From positions 1-56,403 of the forward strand of contig CALKRK010000076.1 in assembly GCA_937989675.1 (NCBI GenBank): 56,403 bases of DNA, written 5' to 3'. The DNA is from an uncultured Arenicella sp. Its GTDB lineage: Bacteria > Pseudomonadota > Gammaproteobacteria > Arenicellales > Arenicellaceae. This document shows, one piece after another, positions 44,862-54,155 of the stretch. How positions within the stretch are numbered: the stretch's first letter is position 1; every line of letters begins with the position of its first letter. The notes under the pieces were generated by a model, which saw only the letters and a program-made list of their open reading frames with translations, did no database searches and had not been told where the DNA came from. The position numbers and the translations under genes were made by a program.

Positions 44862-47684
44862 CTAGAATTCTCCACGAAGACCAATTGCGAAACGCGGTCC
44901 ACTACTAGTCGCGCGAATCAACTGTCGACTTGAACGACCGTGGCTACGGCTTGTTTCATCGGTGATATTTAAGCCTTCAACAAATACGCTATACGTATCA
45001 GAGATGGCGTAACTAGCAGAAAAGTCCACTTGGCTATAAGCCTCAGTAAATACAGGCTCAAAGTCATCGACTTCCGACAAAAACTCATCGCGCCAGTTGT
45101 AAGCAACCCTCACTTGATATGGGCCCTTCTCATAGAAAGCGACTATATTAGCAGAATCACTTAGACCAGTAAGTGGCGCTGGATCTTGTCCATCAAAGTC
45201 ATTAAGGTCGAATTCAATATCGCCATCGGTATAAGTATAGTTAGCGATAAACCCAAACCCATTGTCAAAAACGTGCTGCAGCGCAATCTCAGCTCCACTT
45301 ACATTTCCTTTTTCATTAGAGTTCGTAAAACGCGACACCTCAAAAACGATTTCTGGGTCAGAAGCAATACCAAAACACTCGAGACCAGGGCAACCCGCAC
45401 GCGGTGTTATTTCTGCAGGGCTACGCAATGGGTTGCCGTTGATATCGGGAAGCGTGGTATTAATGGTTTCTTGTACAGTAAAGGCACTGACATCTTTGCT
45501 GAATAGACCGAGCGACGCATAACTTCCAGGTTTGTAATACCACTCGAATGAAAGGTCTAAACTCTCGGCAAGAGCAGGCTCGATACCTGCATTGCCTTGA
45601 TTAGCCGTAAATAGGCCTTGACCCGGCACTGCGCTTGGCCGCAAAGGCCCAAATTCAGTAGTTGGTGTTAGTGCACCGATAGGTGAACGAGTGATAGTCT
45701 CGCTGTATGAAGCACGCACAACAAATTCATCGGAGACATCTAATTTAACATCAATGCTTGGCAACACAAAATCATAAGAGCCTGAAAGAGTATCAAAAAC
45801 TGAGCCTTCACCACGAATTAGGTCGATTTGCGCGCCATTGCCCAAACGAGTTCGAGCTATTGGCTGCGTTTCGGATTGCCCCGTAATATCCGTTTCTTCG
45901 TAACGTACCCCTAGGTTAATGGTTAGAGGCATTTCCTTAATTGCCGTATCAATATCAGCAGAAACGAATAGCGAGGTTGTTTCTTCTTCGACGCGCTCTA
46001 CCGATGCATCAGGTGTACCAAAAAAGCCCGCGGCAGTTGCCACATCAACGGCTTGGCGTACATCATAGCTAAACAATCGAGGGTACAGACCGGGGCCAGA
46101 ACCAGTGAAGTCATTAAAAGCACTGCCTCTATCTACGGTCGTAATACCCACCGGGCTGTTGTCCAAACCGGTAATAAAGAAGAAGAAGTTGGTTGTAGCC
46201 GCGTCATACGTGTAGTCATGTTTAGCCGCGCCAAAGGTTAAATTAGTCACCCCCTGCTCAGTACCAAAATCATACTTACCAACAAGCTTAACTTCCTCTA
46301 TTTCGTTCTTTACCTGCCGACCACGTTGTACTGCGATATCCGAAATAAGTAAACTTGTATCGAAGACATCAAACGGCGCCTGAAAGCCAATCGAAGGAAT
46401 GTCACCATCATTAAAATCCAGCGTCAACAAATCGACATTCGGTGTTCTAAAGTTTATTACGTTCTCAGCAAATTGATTGCTGCCACCCGGTTGTGACTCT
46501 GAAACAGAGTTATGTGCATCTAAGTTAAAACTAAGATTGTCATTTACATCCCAATTTATATTGATGCCGACTGAATCGTTTTCAGTAGAAAGGTCCTGAG
46601 CCCAGCCAAATGCGTCTATATCAATCTGGTTGCCATTGTCTCGGAGATTTACCAAGCCATTTTCATCTGATTCACCGGAACGAAACCCATCAAAGCCAAA
46701 CCAGAAACCGGTGGAAAGGCGCTCCGCCTTTTCGTCATAGCGCGACAAGGTGTAATCCACATCAACTTGAATGTTGTCTGTCGGTGCGTATTGCAGAACA
46801 AACTGACCATTTACTCGTTCACGCTCAGTATCCTGAGTTTCGAACTGAAGGTTTCGTATCAAATATAAATTACCCTGAGGGTTGGTATTTCGACTGGTAT
46901 CAATACCAGCTTCAACTCCACCATTAAATCCATTTTGATATGGATCAGGGTCGGGATATACGGATTCTAGACGACTATCACGCTCTGAATAGGATAATCC
47001 AGCAAGCAACCCGAGCTTGTTGTCCAAAAACTTGTTACTCAAGATCATTGAAACGTCCGGAGTATAGTCTGAACCTTTTACATTGGTGGTATCAATGCCA
47101 GCTTTGGCATTTACAACGGCCTTGAATCCGTCAAAATCAAATGGCTTTGCAGTACGGATATTGACAGTAGACCCGATTCCTCCGGTTGGGAGATCGGCGC
47201 GACCAGTTTTGTAAACTTCGACCGCTGAAACACTTGCAGCCCCTAATTCGTTGAAGTCAAAACTTCGATCGAACGCGCGCGTAATCAAAGAAAGAGACGT
47301 CGGCATAGAGCGACCGTTTAAAGTTACCAAATTGAAGCGTGGGCCAAAACCTCGCACGGTAACCTGATTGCCTTCATTATTACTCCGGTCAATTGAAACA
47401 CCCGTAACGCGCTGCAATGACTCAGCCAAGTTTGAATCAGGAAACTTACCAATATCTTCAGCGGTGATAGCGTCGACTACCCCTTTCGAGTTACGTTTTA
47501 GTTCTGAAGATTTGGCCAATGAAGACTTAATTCCAGTCACCACTATCTCCTCCAATGCTGTCGCGCTAGAACTATCTTGAGCAGCGGCGATGGGTACTGT
47601 CATACCAAATACGGCTGCGGCTACAGCTTTAAGGGCAAACGAAGTACCAGGCACTCTGTCTGAGTGCTTAATCTTTAAACTCAT
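44862..47684 (-). CDS. TonB-dependent receptor, probably for maltodextrin
   Basis: A signal peptide (ALKAVAAAVFGMTVPIAAAQ) is followed by the TonB-box area (LEEIVVTGIKSS), a plug domain (DAITAEDIGKFPDSNLAESLQRVTGVSIDR...VTVRGFGPRFNLVTLNGR) and a 22-strand-type barrel that ends in RFAIGLRGEF. 940 residues fits the proteobacterial sugar TBDR branch (like Caulobacter MalA). The neighbouring alpha-amylase on the same strand makes starch or maltodextrin the best guess for ligand. A strong ribosome site (AAAGGAGA) is nine bases before the ATG. Confidence 0.92.
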   Translation of the reverse strand: MSLKIKHSDRVPGTSFALKAVAAAVFGMTVPIAAAQDSSSATALEEIVVTGIKSSLAKSSELKRNSKGVVDAITAEDIGKFPDSNLAESLQRVTGVSIDRSNNEGNQVTVRGFGPRFNLVTLNGRSMPTSLSLITRAFDRSFDFNELGAASVSAVEVYKTGRADLPTGGIGSTVNIRTAKPFDFDGFKAVVNAKAGIDTTNVKGSDYTPDVSMILSNKFLDNKLGLLAGLSYSERDSRLESVYPDPDPYQNGFNGGVEAGIDTSRNTNPQGNLYLIRNLQFETQDTERERVNGQFVLQYAPTDNIQVDVDYTLSRYDEKAERLSTGFWFGFDGFRSGESDENGLVNLRDNGNQIDIDAFGWAQDLSTENDSVGININWDVNDNLSFNLDAHNSVSESQPGGSNQFAENVINFRTPNVDLLTLDFNDGDIPSIGFQAPFDVFDTSLLISDIAVQRGRQVKNEIEEVKLVGKYDFGTEQGVTNLTFGAAKHDYTYDAATTNFFFFITGLDNSPVGITTVDRGSAFNDFTGSGPGLYPRLFSYDVRQAVDVATAAGFFGTPDASVERVEEETTSLFVSADIDTAIKEMPLTINLGVRYEETDITGQSETQPIARTRLGNGAQIDLIRGEGSVFDTLSGSYDFVLPSIDVKLDVSDEFVVRASYSETITRSPIGALTPTTEFGPLRPSAVPGQGLFTANQGNAGIEPALAESLDLSFEWYYKPGSYASLGLFSKDVSAFTVQETINTTLPDINGNPLRSPAEITPRAGCPGLECFGIASDPEIVFEVSRFTNSNEKGNVSGAEIALQHVFDNGFGFIANYTYTDGDIEFDLNDFDGQDPAPLTGLSDSANIVAFYEKGPYQVRVAYNWRDEFLSEVDDFEPVFTEAYSQVDFSASYAISDTYSVFVEGLNITDETSRSHGRSSRQLIRATSSGPRFAIGLRGEF

Positions 47685-48014
47685 AATATTGCTTCTCCTT
47701 TTAGGTTTAATTAGCAGGGCTAGATTTTTTTATGTAGTGTGAACGAAAAATCGAAGATCCATTCGTCATCGATGATCTTATAGCGGCAACCCATAAAAAA
47801 CAATAGATTGTTGACAATAATATAGAAGATTGTTAACAATCTAATTGTATGCAGTGAATAGTATCCTCCTTAATCCTGATCGAGAACGCTCTCCCATCGT
47901 CTCAATGCAATAAATCTGTCTGGATTTTAGAACCTAACCAGACTAACTTCGCCTCAAAAGGGCGATGCCAATCGCATAGCCCTTTCAAAAGTTAAAACTA
48001 GGCCTTTATATGAA
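47685..48014. other. Control region of the TonB receptor gene
   Basis: 330 bp between the amylase stop and the receptor start. It holds the two operator candidates at 47805-47842. The rest shows no gene or terminator that I can defend. Confidence 0.6.
47805..47842. promoter_or_regulatory. Two tandem palindromic operators before the TonB receptor gene
   Basis: AGATTGTTAACAATCT (47827-47842) is a perfect 16-bp palindrome. A second copy, AGATTGTTGACAATAA (47805-47820), starts 22 bp away, two helical turns, so both would face the same side. They are 120-160 bp upstream of the receptor start, suited to a transcription factor that acts at this promoter. Confidence 0.75.
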
Positions 48015-49964
48015 CTAAAACGAACCGGTAGTCGTTTTGTTTTGATTAGCTGGGAAGCTAGTATTTGAACCTGACTCCCAAACCACACCTTGGTTCGGGT
48101 TGTTTTCATTTCGTTTTAAACATTTCCACTGAACGTTTTCACCCTGCGGCACCTCTATGGTTGCGCTCCAAGTCGGATAATTCGTAGGGTTAAGAATCAA
48201 AGCGTTCGCGGGGTTCCAATCACCCAAAACGGCCAGATTTCCAACTGCATACACACTCTGCCCCATCACGGTAGTACCATTATCGCATTCAAATTGAATG
48301 TCAACAGCACCGCCGCCAGTTCCAGACGTTTTGGTCGCGGTGAGTTGCTTGGAGGAATCGTTGAAAGTGATGTCATAGGTGCCGGCACCTTCGGTAATGA
48401 CGAAGTCTTGGTTCGGATACGCTTCATTCCAATTTTGGAATCGTGCAATCTTAAACCTAGGATTATTAGCCGCAAATGTCTGCGTCGTTCTCCACAAACC
48501 ATCCGAGAATGTCATTGCAGTAGTAGACCAAGAATTGGGGGTACCACGAAAGTAAGCATTGTCCCAAACAGCGCCTCCTGGATTCCCGTCTCCCATTTTT
48601 GTTCCTACATGAATTGCGGAGGCACCAATCTGTTTTACATCGAACTGCGCCGTGCCGTCTCCGTTAACCGTTATAGTCGGGCCGCTACAGGAGCCAGCAT
48701 CACTGTTAAAATTGCCATTAACGATGTCACAGTACTGGCCCGCTGGCATACCCGTTTGCAAGGTTCGAGTTAGGCGGCCATTCTCGCGATTAATCGCGAC
48801 GAAACCCAAACCACCCCGACCAAATGCGATCTGACTGTTACCGTTGTCCCACCAATTCGTGAGTGTGAACTCGGTCTGAGTGGCATTGCGGAAACCGACC
48901 ATATTCGCTACACCGCGAAAGCGATGTTCACATACCCAATTCGCACCACAAGCGTCACCCGAATGTACACCATTTGCCGGTGGACCTTGGTCGTGGTCAT
49001 TGAACTTATAGCTAGACATAACCTTGGGGTAGCCATATGGGTAAGCCAATGCAAAAATTTCTCCAAGTTCATAGACCGCATTCGAATCCTTATAAGTGAG
49101 CGTGTTATTTGTGTTTTGTCTTTGATCATCATGATTTGAAACAAAAATAACCGCATCTTGGCTCGCTAACCAACCATCGAAATTGCGCAAACCACGCAGG
49201 TCTTTTAGCGGGCCTCGCCCCTTGAAATAGAACCCCATCGTGCGTTCAAAGTTGAACTCAGTTACGTCTCCAACGCTTGTGTATTCGCTGGGCTGAATAG
49301 GCTCACCTGGAGCGCCAATAACCTCCTGGAAAATATAAGGGTTGCCGTTAAGCCTTGCTTTAATCGCTGCAATGTCTCCCGACGGCATATGTTTCGAAGC
49401 ATCGATACGAAAACCGGCCACGCCCAAACCGATCAGATCGTTCATGTAATCAGCAATTCTTTGGCGCACGTAATCTGAGCTAGTTTTCAAATCGTTCAAA
49501 CCAACTAGATCGCAGTTCTGAACTTCCCAACGATCGTTATAATTACTAATGTCTCTAGCACACCCGTTAAAATCATTGGCGCCATAAGGCACTTCCGGGT
49601 AGTTCCTGTCTAAGGCAGCCATATGGTTGATCACCGCATCGACATAGATGTCAACGCCCACGGCCTTGCAGCGGTCGATCATGTTTTTAAACTGGTTGCG
49701 GTTTCCACTGCGGCCGGTAATCTCGTAGCTTAATGGCTGGTAACGAGACCACCATTCTGAGCGGGTAATCGATTTTTGTGGTGGCGAAACCTGCACCGCA
49801 GCGAAGCCTTTCGGGCCAAGATGTTGTTCGCATTCCAACGCAATATCGTTCCAACTCCATTCGAATAAGTGAACAAACGCGGTGCGCGATTGCGCAAACA
49901 CACCTCCACTGTTACTGCAAAGCGCAACGACAAGCGTTGTAAATATTATGAGACGTTTCAACAT
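48015..49964 (-). CDS. Secreted alpha-amylase (GH13) with starch-binding modules
   Basis: Start at Met 49964 (AGAGGAGA upstream), which gives a signal peptide (LKRLIIFTTLVVALCSNSGGVFA). The GH13 regions are intact: DAVINH, GFRIDASKH with nucleophile Asp188, FQEVIG with Glu214, and SNHDD with Asp279. The C-terminal part has a module that resembles an X25-type starch-binding domain (NAYFRGTPNSW...) and a CBM20-like end (VYAVGNLAVLGDWNPANAL...VQWKCLKRNENN). It hydrolyses starch outside the cell and would feed the TonB receptor downstream. Confidence 0.95.
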   Translation of the reverse strand: MLKRLIIFTTLVVALCSNSGGVFAQSRTAFVHLFEWSWNDIALECEQHLGPKGFAAVQVSPPQKSITRSEWWSRYQPLSYEITGRSGNRNQFKNMIDRCKAVGVDIYVDAVINHMAALDRNYPEVPYGANDFNGCARDISNYNDRWEVQNCDLVGLNDLKTSSDYVRQRIADYMNDLIGLGVAGFRIDASKHMPSGDIAAIKARLNGNPYIFQEVIGAPGEPIQPSEYTSVGDVTEFNFERTMGFYFKGRGPLKDLRGLRNFDGWLASQDAVIFVSNHDDQRQNTNNTLTYKDSNAVYELGEIFALAYPYGYPKVMSSYKFNDHDQGPPANGVHSGDACGANWVCEHRFRGVANMVGFRNATQTEFTLTNWWDNGNSQIAFGRGGLGFVAINRENGRLTRTLQTGMPAGQYCDIVNGNFNSDAGSCSGPTITVNGDGTAQFDVKQIGASAIHVGTKMGDGNPGGAVWDNAYFRGTPNSWSTTAMTFSDGLWRTTQTFAANNPRFKIARFQNWNEAYPNQDFVITEGAGTYDITFNDSSKQLTATKTSGTGGGAVDIQFECDNGTTVMGQSVYAVGNLAVLGDWNPANALILNPTNYPTWSATIEVPQGENVQWKCLKRNENNPNQGVVWESGSNTSFPANQNKTTTGSF

Positions 49965-50041
49965 ATTCTCCTCTGTAATGAGATGCATGACTGTAGGGAA
50001 TATGAAGGCTATAAACGAAACTGTATCTATTCAATTTACTG

Positions 50042-50089
50042 AATACGTATTCATTCTCGATCCGGTCTAATTACATACGTATTCATTCT
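50042..50089. promoter_or_regulatory. Two copies of a GAATACGTATTC-type operator upstream of the amylase gene
   Basis: ATACGTATTCATTCT occurs at 50043-50057 and 50075-50089, 32 bp apart (three turns). The first copy is part of the perfect palindrome GAATACGTATTC (50042-50053). A CG-centred dyad of this sort is common for LacI-family regulators. They lie about 80-125 bp before the amylase ATG. Confidence 0.65.
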
Positions 50090-50200
50090 TCCAATCGGCA
50101 TCAAGCGCTCAATATTTCAAATCGACATCAAACTTATGTGCCTCAGAGAAACAAATATTATCCAAATTTTAAGTGTGAAAACCCACAAAGCCAATAAAAT

Positions 50201-50220
50201 ATGATATAAAAGCATATCAT
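50201..50220. promoter_or_regulatory. Inverted repeat before the small secreted protein gene
   Basis: ATGATAT (50201-50207), six bases, ATATCAT (50214-50220), about 20 bp before the ATG at 50241. It could be an operator or a hairpin that masks the start. Confidence 0.45.
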
Positions 50221-50240
50221 TATGTCTTTTTGGTTTAATT

Positions 50241-50786
50241 ATGAGTTTTATACGCACAACACTAATTGTAGAGCTTGCGTTGGTAAGCGCTTTCACTAGC
50301 ATGAGCGCCAGTGCAGGGTCGGTTCGTTCGATCAGCCCCTCCTACGAAGTCGCTGGTAATTCTGGTGAAACTTACAAAGAGAGATTGGTAACTTGTTCAA
50401 ATACCAACGAAAAAAGGATTATTCGTCTTAGCCTTGAGTCCAATAAATGGTGTGCTGCACCGGACTTTACTGAGTGCTCAAGCCAAAAAGTTAAGGTTGC
50501 GAATAACGCTTGCAGCGCTAAATCCAAGTCAGTTGTCGCAAGTAAAAACGATGAACAAAAACGAGCTCAAGCTAAGCCTCAACCAAAGCCTGCCGTCAGT
50601 ACAAAGCAAAAGGTAGACACATCACCGAAGGTGGATCGAATAGCTTTGGAAACTGAGCTCATTGAGATTGAACAGCAACGGCTTGCTTTAAAAAAACGGC
50701 AGATTGAACTAACTAGAGAAACGTTAAGACTTCAGGCCGCTAGCCAAGGCCAGGTAAACGGTGTATCTAGCTCATCTTTGCCATAA
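50241..50786 (+). CDS. Small secreted protein with C-terminal coiled coil
   Basis: A likely signal peptide (RTTLIVELALVSAFTSMSASA) is followed by a Cys-containing beta domain (LVTCSNTNEKRIIRLS...NKWCAAPDFTECSS...NACSAK) and a Lys/Pro-rich linker. A coiled coil (RIALETELIEIEQQRLALKKRQIELTRETLRLQAA) comes last. Family unknown. Its 3' end overlaps the convergent SDR gene by 20 bp. Confidence 0.65.
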   Translation: MSFIRTTLIVELALVSAFTSMSASAGSVRSISPSYEVAGNSGETYKERLVTCSNTNEKRIIRLSLESNKWCAAPDFTECSSQKVKVANNACSAKSKSVVASKNDEQKRAQAKPQPKPAVSTKQKVDTSPKVDRIALETELIEIEQQRLALKKRQIELTRETLRLQAASQGQVNGVSSSSLP

Positions 50787-51516
50787 AACTTAACGGTGCT
50801 ATTTTCATAAACCGACACATCAAAGCCCAAGGCCAAGAGGGTACATAATAGTTTGCGCCCTCTTTCTCAATCGCTTTAAGAATTGCTCGGCAACCAGTTT
50901 CAGTGTCGACCATAAAAGGCACTTTTTTTACATTCTCGTTAATTTCGCTGCGAATAAAGCCAGGGTGAATTGTTGTTGCCTTGATCGGGCTACCTAGTAA
51001 ATCAATGCGAATCCCTTCTGTTAGCGAGGTTATTGCCGCTTTCGTTGCCGCATACACGGTCATTGCACGCCGGAAGCCACGTACCGCACTCACTGATGAT
51101 ATTGTGACTAAATGACCATGATTTTGCGCGCGAAACAATTCTAACGCCGCCTCACACTGCGCGATTGCTGAGACAAAGTTAGTCACCGCGGTTTGTTTGT
51201 TCGCATGAAAATACCCAGTACCAAGCGACGCACCTTTACCCATCCCAGCATTAACAATCACTCTATCCAAATGACCGAGGTCTTCAGCAAAAGCACGAAA
51301 GACTTCGAACACTTGGTCGTGATCATTTACATCCAGCACTCTCACCGACACAGTAACGTTCGGATTAATCTTTGCGATCTCTTCTTTCAGCTCGTTTAGC
51401 TTGTCAACTCTGCGTGCGCATAATGCAAGGTTTCGACCTTGTTCCGCGTACATCTTCGCCATGGTGAAGCCCAAACCTGAACTGGCGCCGGTGATCAATA
51501 TATTTTGTCTTTTCAT
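50767..51516 (-). CDS. Short-chain dehydrogenase/reductase (SDR)
   Basis: Rossmann motif ITGASSGLGFTMAKMYA, then NAGMG, ISSVSAVRGF and the catalytic YAATKAAI (Tyr-x-x-x-Lys). 249 residues, typical SDR. Cytoplasmic; probably NADPH-type, since Arg follows in ARRVDKL. It lies 41 bp after the phosphatase gene and may be the last gene of the acyl-CoA operon. Confidence 0.92.
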   Translation of the reverse strand: MKRQNILITGASSGLGFTMAKMYAEQGRNLALCARRVDKLNELKEEIAKINPNVTVSVRVLDVNDHDQVFEVFRAFAEDLGHLDRVIVNAGMGKGASLGTGYFHANKQTAVTNFVSAIAQCEAALELFRAQNHGHLVTISSVSAVRGFRRAMTVYAATKAAITSLTEGIRIDLLGSPIKATTIHPGFIRSEINENVKKVPFMVDTETGCRAILKAIEKEGANYYVPSWPWALMCRFMKIAPLSFMAKMS

Positions 51517-51557
51517 CTTAAACCTCTCTTTTTAGTAATACGCTAGTTCTAGATAAG

Positions 51558-52262
51558 CTAACTATAGGTAATAAAGTGTTTGTTACCCGCGCCCTCAAAA
51601 TGCGTGTGCTCGTTCAATGATGCAACAAACAAACGTGAACCCGTAGCAACTAATTTTGTGACGCCGCAGTTGAGTAGAGTCCAGTTCATTTGCATAATTT
51701 TCTCTGGCTGCACACCGAGTAAATGCTGGCTGACCAAGGAAATTGGGCCACCAGAGGTAAACACAGCGATATTCCTAGCACCTGCATTATTGGCAAGTGT
51801 GTTTTTTAAGGCGTGATGAACTCGCGAGGTATATGCCGCCCATGACTCCGAATAGTCTTTGTCATATGCCCCGCTAATCCAACGGTCAATCGCAGCGTTG
51901 AAATCGTCTTCAAACACTTTTTTGGGATTTGCTTGTTTACGCAGATAATTAGTTAAGCCCTTGGCGGAGGCAAACTCCGGACGCAGTTGCGCCAAAATGT
52001 CTTGATGATCGTATTCGTTCCAGCCAGCTTCGTATATTGGAGCCAGATCTTCAAGCCGAGCGCCAAACTCCATTAGGCAATTGCTTGCAGTTTGCTCGTG
52101 CCGAAACATTGTCCCAAGGCAAACCGCGTCAAACATAGGCAAACGTTGACTTAACACTTGCCCTAAACGCGTTGCTTGTTGCTCTCCAAGCTCGGAGAGC
52201 TTGTCATAGTTCTCTTGCCCGAACGAAGCTTGCCCGTGGCGAATCAGATAGATGCTTGCCAC
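51558..52262 (-). CDS. Histidine phosphatase (phosphoglycerate mutase-like)
   Basis: The family motif LIRHGQASFG with catalytic His9 opens the protein. CLGTMFRHEQTA, the second acidic site ENTLANN-like region and FTSGGPISLVSQH follow. 234 residues. Overlapping by one base with the APH-type kinase suggests a kinase-phosphatase pair acting on a CoA- or acid-linked intermediate. Cytoplasmic. Confidence 0.85.
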   Translation of the reverse strand: MASIYLIRHGQASFGQENYDKLSELGEQQATRLGQVLSQRLPMFDAVCLGTMFRHEQTASNCLMEFGARLEDLAPIYEAGWNEYDHQDILAQLRPEFASAKGLTNYLRKQANPKKVFEDDFNAAIDRWISGAYDKDYSESWAAYTSRVHHALKNTLANNAGARNIAVFTSGGPISLVSQHLLGVQPEKIMQMNWTLLNCGVTKLVATGSRLFVASLNEHTHFEGAGNKHFITYS

Positions 52263-53350
52263 TATTGGGCCCTCTTTATCGCTTTACGGCACCGATGCAT
52301 CAAGTAATGTACAAAGATCCAGAGAGGTTTGAATGCCGGGTTATCGGTTTGCTTATGGTGGTAACGGTAATAAATTTGTTGTGCGATGCCCGCTAATCTA
52401 AACAGGCCATAAACCTCATAAAAGGTGAAGTCTTTAACTTCAAAACCAGTGTTCTTCAAATAGTAATCAATCACTTCTTGCCGAGTTAACATCCCTTTTA
52501 GGTGTGTTGGTTGGCGGCGCGTCTTTTGTGCAAAAAAATCATCATCCGCCTCAACCCAATAAGCGAGACTATTACCAAGATCCATCAAAGGATCTCCCAG
52601 CGTGGCTAACTCCCAATCCAACACACCGATAATCTTGGTAGGCTCTTGCGCATCCAACACTAAGTTATCCAGCCGAAAATCATTATGTGTCAGGCAGATA
52701 GTTTCCTTTTGAGGAAGATTCTCAGCCAGCCATTTCATTACGCCTTTGCCGCTTGGCACATTCCACGTTTTGGCATTTTCGTAGCGTTTGCTCCAACCGG
52801 AAATTTGCCGTTCGGAATAACCTTCGCCTTTCGCAAGGTGGTCAAGCCCAGCGGCTTTATAGTCCACCTTGTGAAGCTTGATCAGGCTATCTAGCGCATT
52901 GAAACACAGCTGCCGATTTTGCTCTGCGCTCATATTCAGCCCTTTGGGCATATTCGTCCTTGGTATCCAGCCACTAATCTTTTCCATCACATAAAATTCG
53001 GCACCGATCATGGATTCATCATCGTTGTAAGCGAGCATATCCGGCACGTAAGGGTAAACCGGCTTAAGAGCTTTTTGCAGGCGATGTTCGCGCCCCATAT
53101 CATGCGCTCCCTTTGCTTTGGTGCCTGCTGGGGCACGACGCAGTACCAGCTCACGCTCAGGGTAAGCTAAGCAGTAGGTCCAATTGGAAGCGCCACCTGA
53201 ATACTGTGTGACATCTGGTTCTCCAGAAATACCCGCAACTTGAGCAATCAACCACGGATTCAGTGTGGTTAAATCAAGTTCCTCACCGGCCCTGACGGCA
53301 CCGCCCTTATCCAGTTTTTCACTGGCCTTACTTTCATTACTATTAGCCAC
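52262..53350 (-). CDS. APH/ACAD10-11-like phosphotransferase
   Basis: Aminoglycoside-phosphotransferase fold: GGASNWTYCLAYPERELVLRR as the nucleotide strand, catalytic loop LTHNDFRLDNLVLD and metal site GVLDWELATLGDP. The branch resembles the kinase part of ACAD10/ACAD11 and LvaA, which phosphorylate 4-hydroxyacyl-CoA. 362 residues, cytoplasmic. Overlaps both neighbours by a few bases, so it is in the operon. Confidence 0.9.
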   Translation of the reverse strand: MANSNESKASEKLDKGGAVRAGEELDLTTLNPWLIAQVAGISGEPDVTQYSGGASNWTYCLAYPERELVLRRAPAGTKAKGAHDMGREHRLQKALKPVYPYVPDMLAYNDDESMIGAEFYVMEKISGWIPRTNMPKGLNMSAEQNRQLCFNALDSLIKLHKVDYKAAGLDHLAKGEGYSERQISGWSKRYENAKTWNVPSGKGVMKWLAENLPQKETICLTHNDFRLDNLVLDAQEPTKIIGVLDWELATLGDPLMDLGNSLAYWVEADDDFFAQKTRRQPTHLKGMLTRQEVIDYYLKNTGFEVKDFTFYEVYGLFRLAGIAQQIYYRYHHKQTDNPAFKPLWIFVHYLMHRCRKAIKRAQ

Positions 53351-54155
53351 GTTTCTTAACGAACTTTTTGGTCCGCTTCTTCACTATATTTAAGTAAACT
53401 TCAATCGGCAAAAAACGCTTCAGACGATGCGCTTTCAAGCCCTCTTTATGCGTCACAATTTTGAACTTTCGAGCAGTTACGGCCGCGTGAATCTTGTTTG
53501 CTATTTCGTCAGCGGTTACGCCTGACTTTTTGATCATCTTGTTGAGAGCACTATGCATACCATCATCGTCACTGCGTAAAGACTCAGCCAGATTAGTATC
53601 GAAGAATGCCGGGCATGCCACACTAACGTGAATTCCCTCGTGCGCGAGCTCTAAATGAGCTGTTTCGGAATAACTGACCATCCCGGCCTTAGAAAGCGAA
53701 TAACTGCCCATTCCTGGTGCGGGTGTGATTCCGGCCTGCGAAGCGATATTAACAATGTCTCTTTCTGACGAATTACTATTGCGCAACAGAGGCAGCATGG
53801 CCTTGGTCATTCGTACTTGACCAATAACGTTTATATCAAGCACCCACTGCCATTGCTCCAGACTTTCAGAATCCAAAGAACCAGCGGTTGCAACGCCAGC
53901 ATTATTAACCAACATATCCAGGGACTTCCAACGTTCGGCTAAGGCAATCGCCAGCTTATCGACGTCCCATTGCTTGGTAATGTCGCACGCGTGAAAAAAT
54001 GCAGACCCGCCTAAGTTTATTATTTGCTCAACAGTTTCATTAGCGCCTTCGTTGTTAATATCAGCAACGCAGACCTCCGCACCATCTTGTGCATAGCGCA
54101 GTGCCAGCGCTCGGCCCAAGCCAGAGCCGGCACCCGTAATTAGAATTTTTTTCAT
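53343..54155 (-). CDS. Short-chain dehydrogenase/reductase (SDR)
   Basis: Cofactor motif ITGAGSGLGRALALRYA, DITKQWDV, NNAGVATAG, and catalytic YSLSKAGM. 270 residues, with a basic C-terminal extension (KRFLPIEVYLNIVKKRTKKFVKKRG). Overlaps the acyl-CoA dehydrogenase stop by four bases and the kinase start by eight. It probably oxidises a hydroxyacyl intermediate. Confidence 0.92.
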   Translation of the reverse strand: MKKILITGAGSGLGRALALRYAQDGAEVCVADINNEGANETVEQIINLGGSAFFHACDITKQWDVDKLAIALAERWKSLDMLVNNAGVATAGSLDSESLEQWQWVLDINVIGQVRMTKAMLPLLRNSNSSERDIVNIASQAGITPAPGMGSYSLSKAGMVSYSETAHLELAHEGIHVSVACPAFFDTNLAESLRSDDDGMHSALNKMIKKSGVTADEIANKIHAAVTARKFKIVTHKEGLKAHRLKRFLPIEVYLNIVKKRTKKFVKKRG

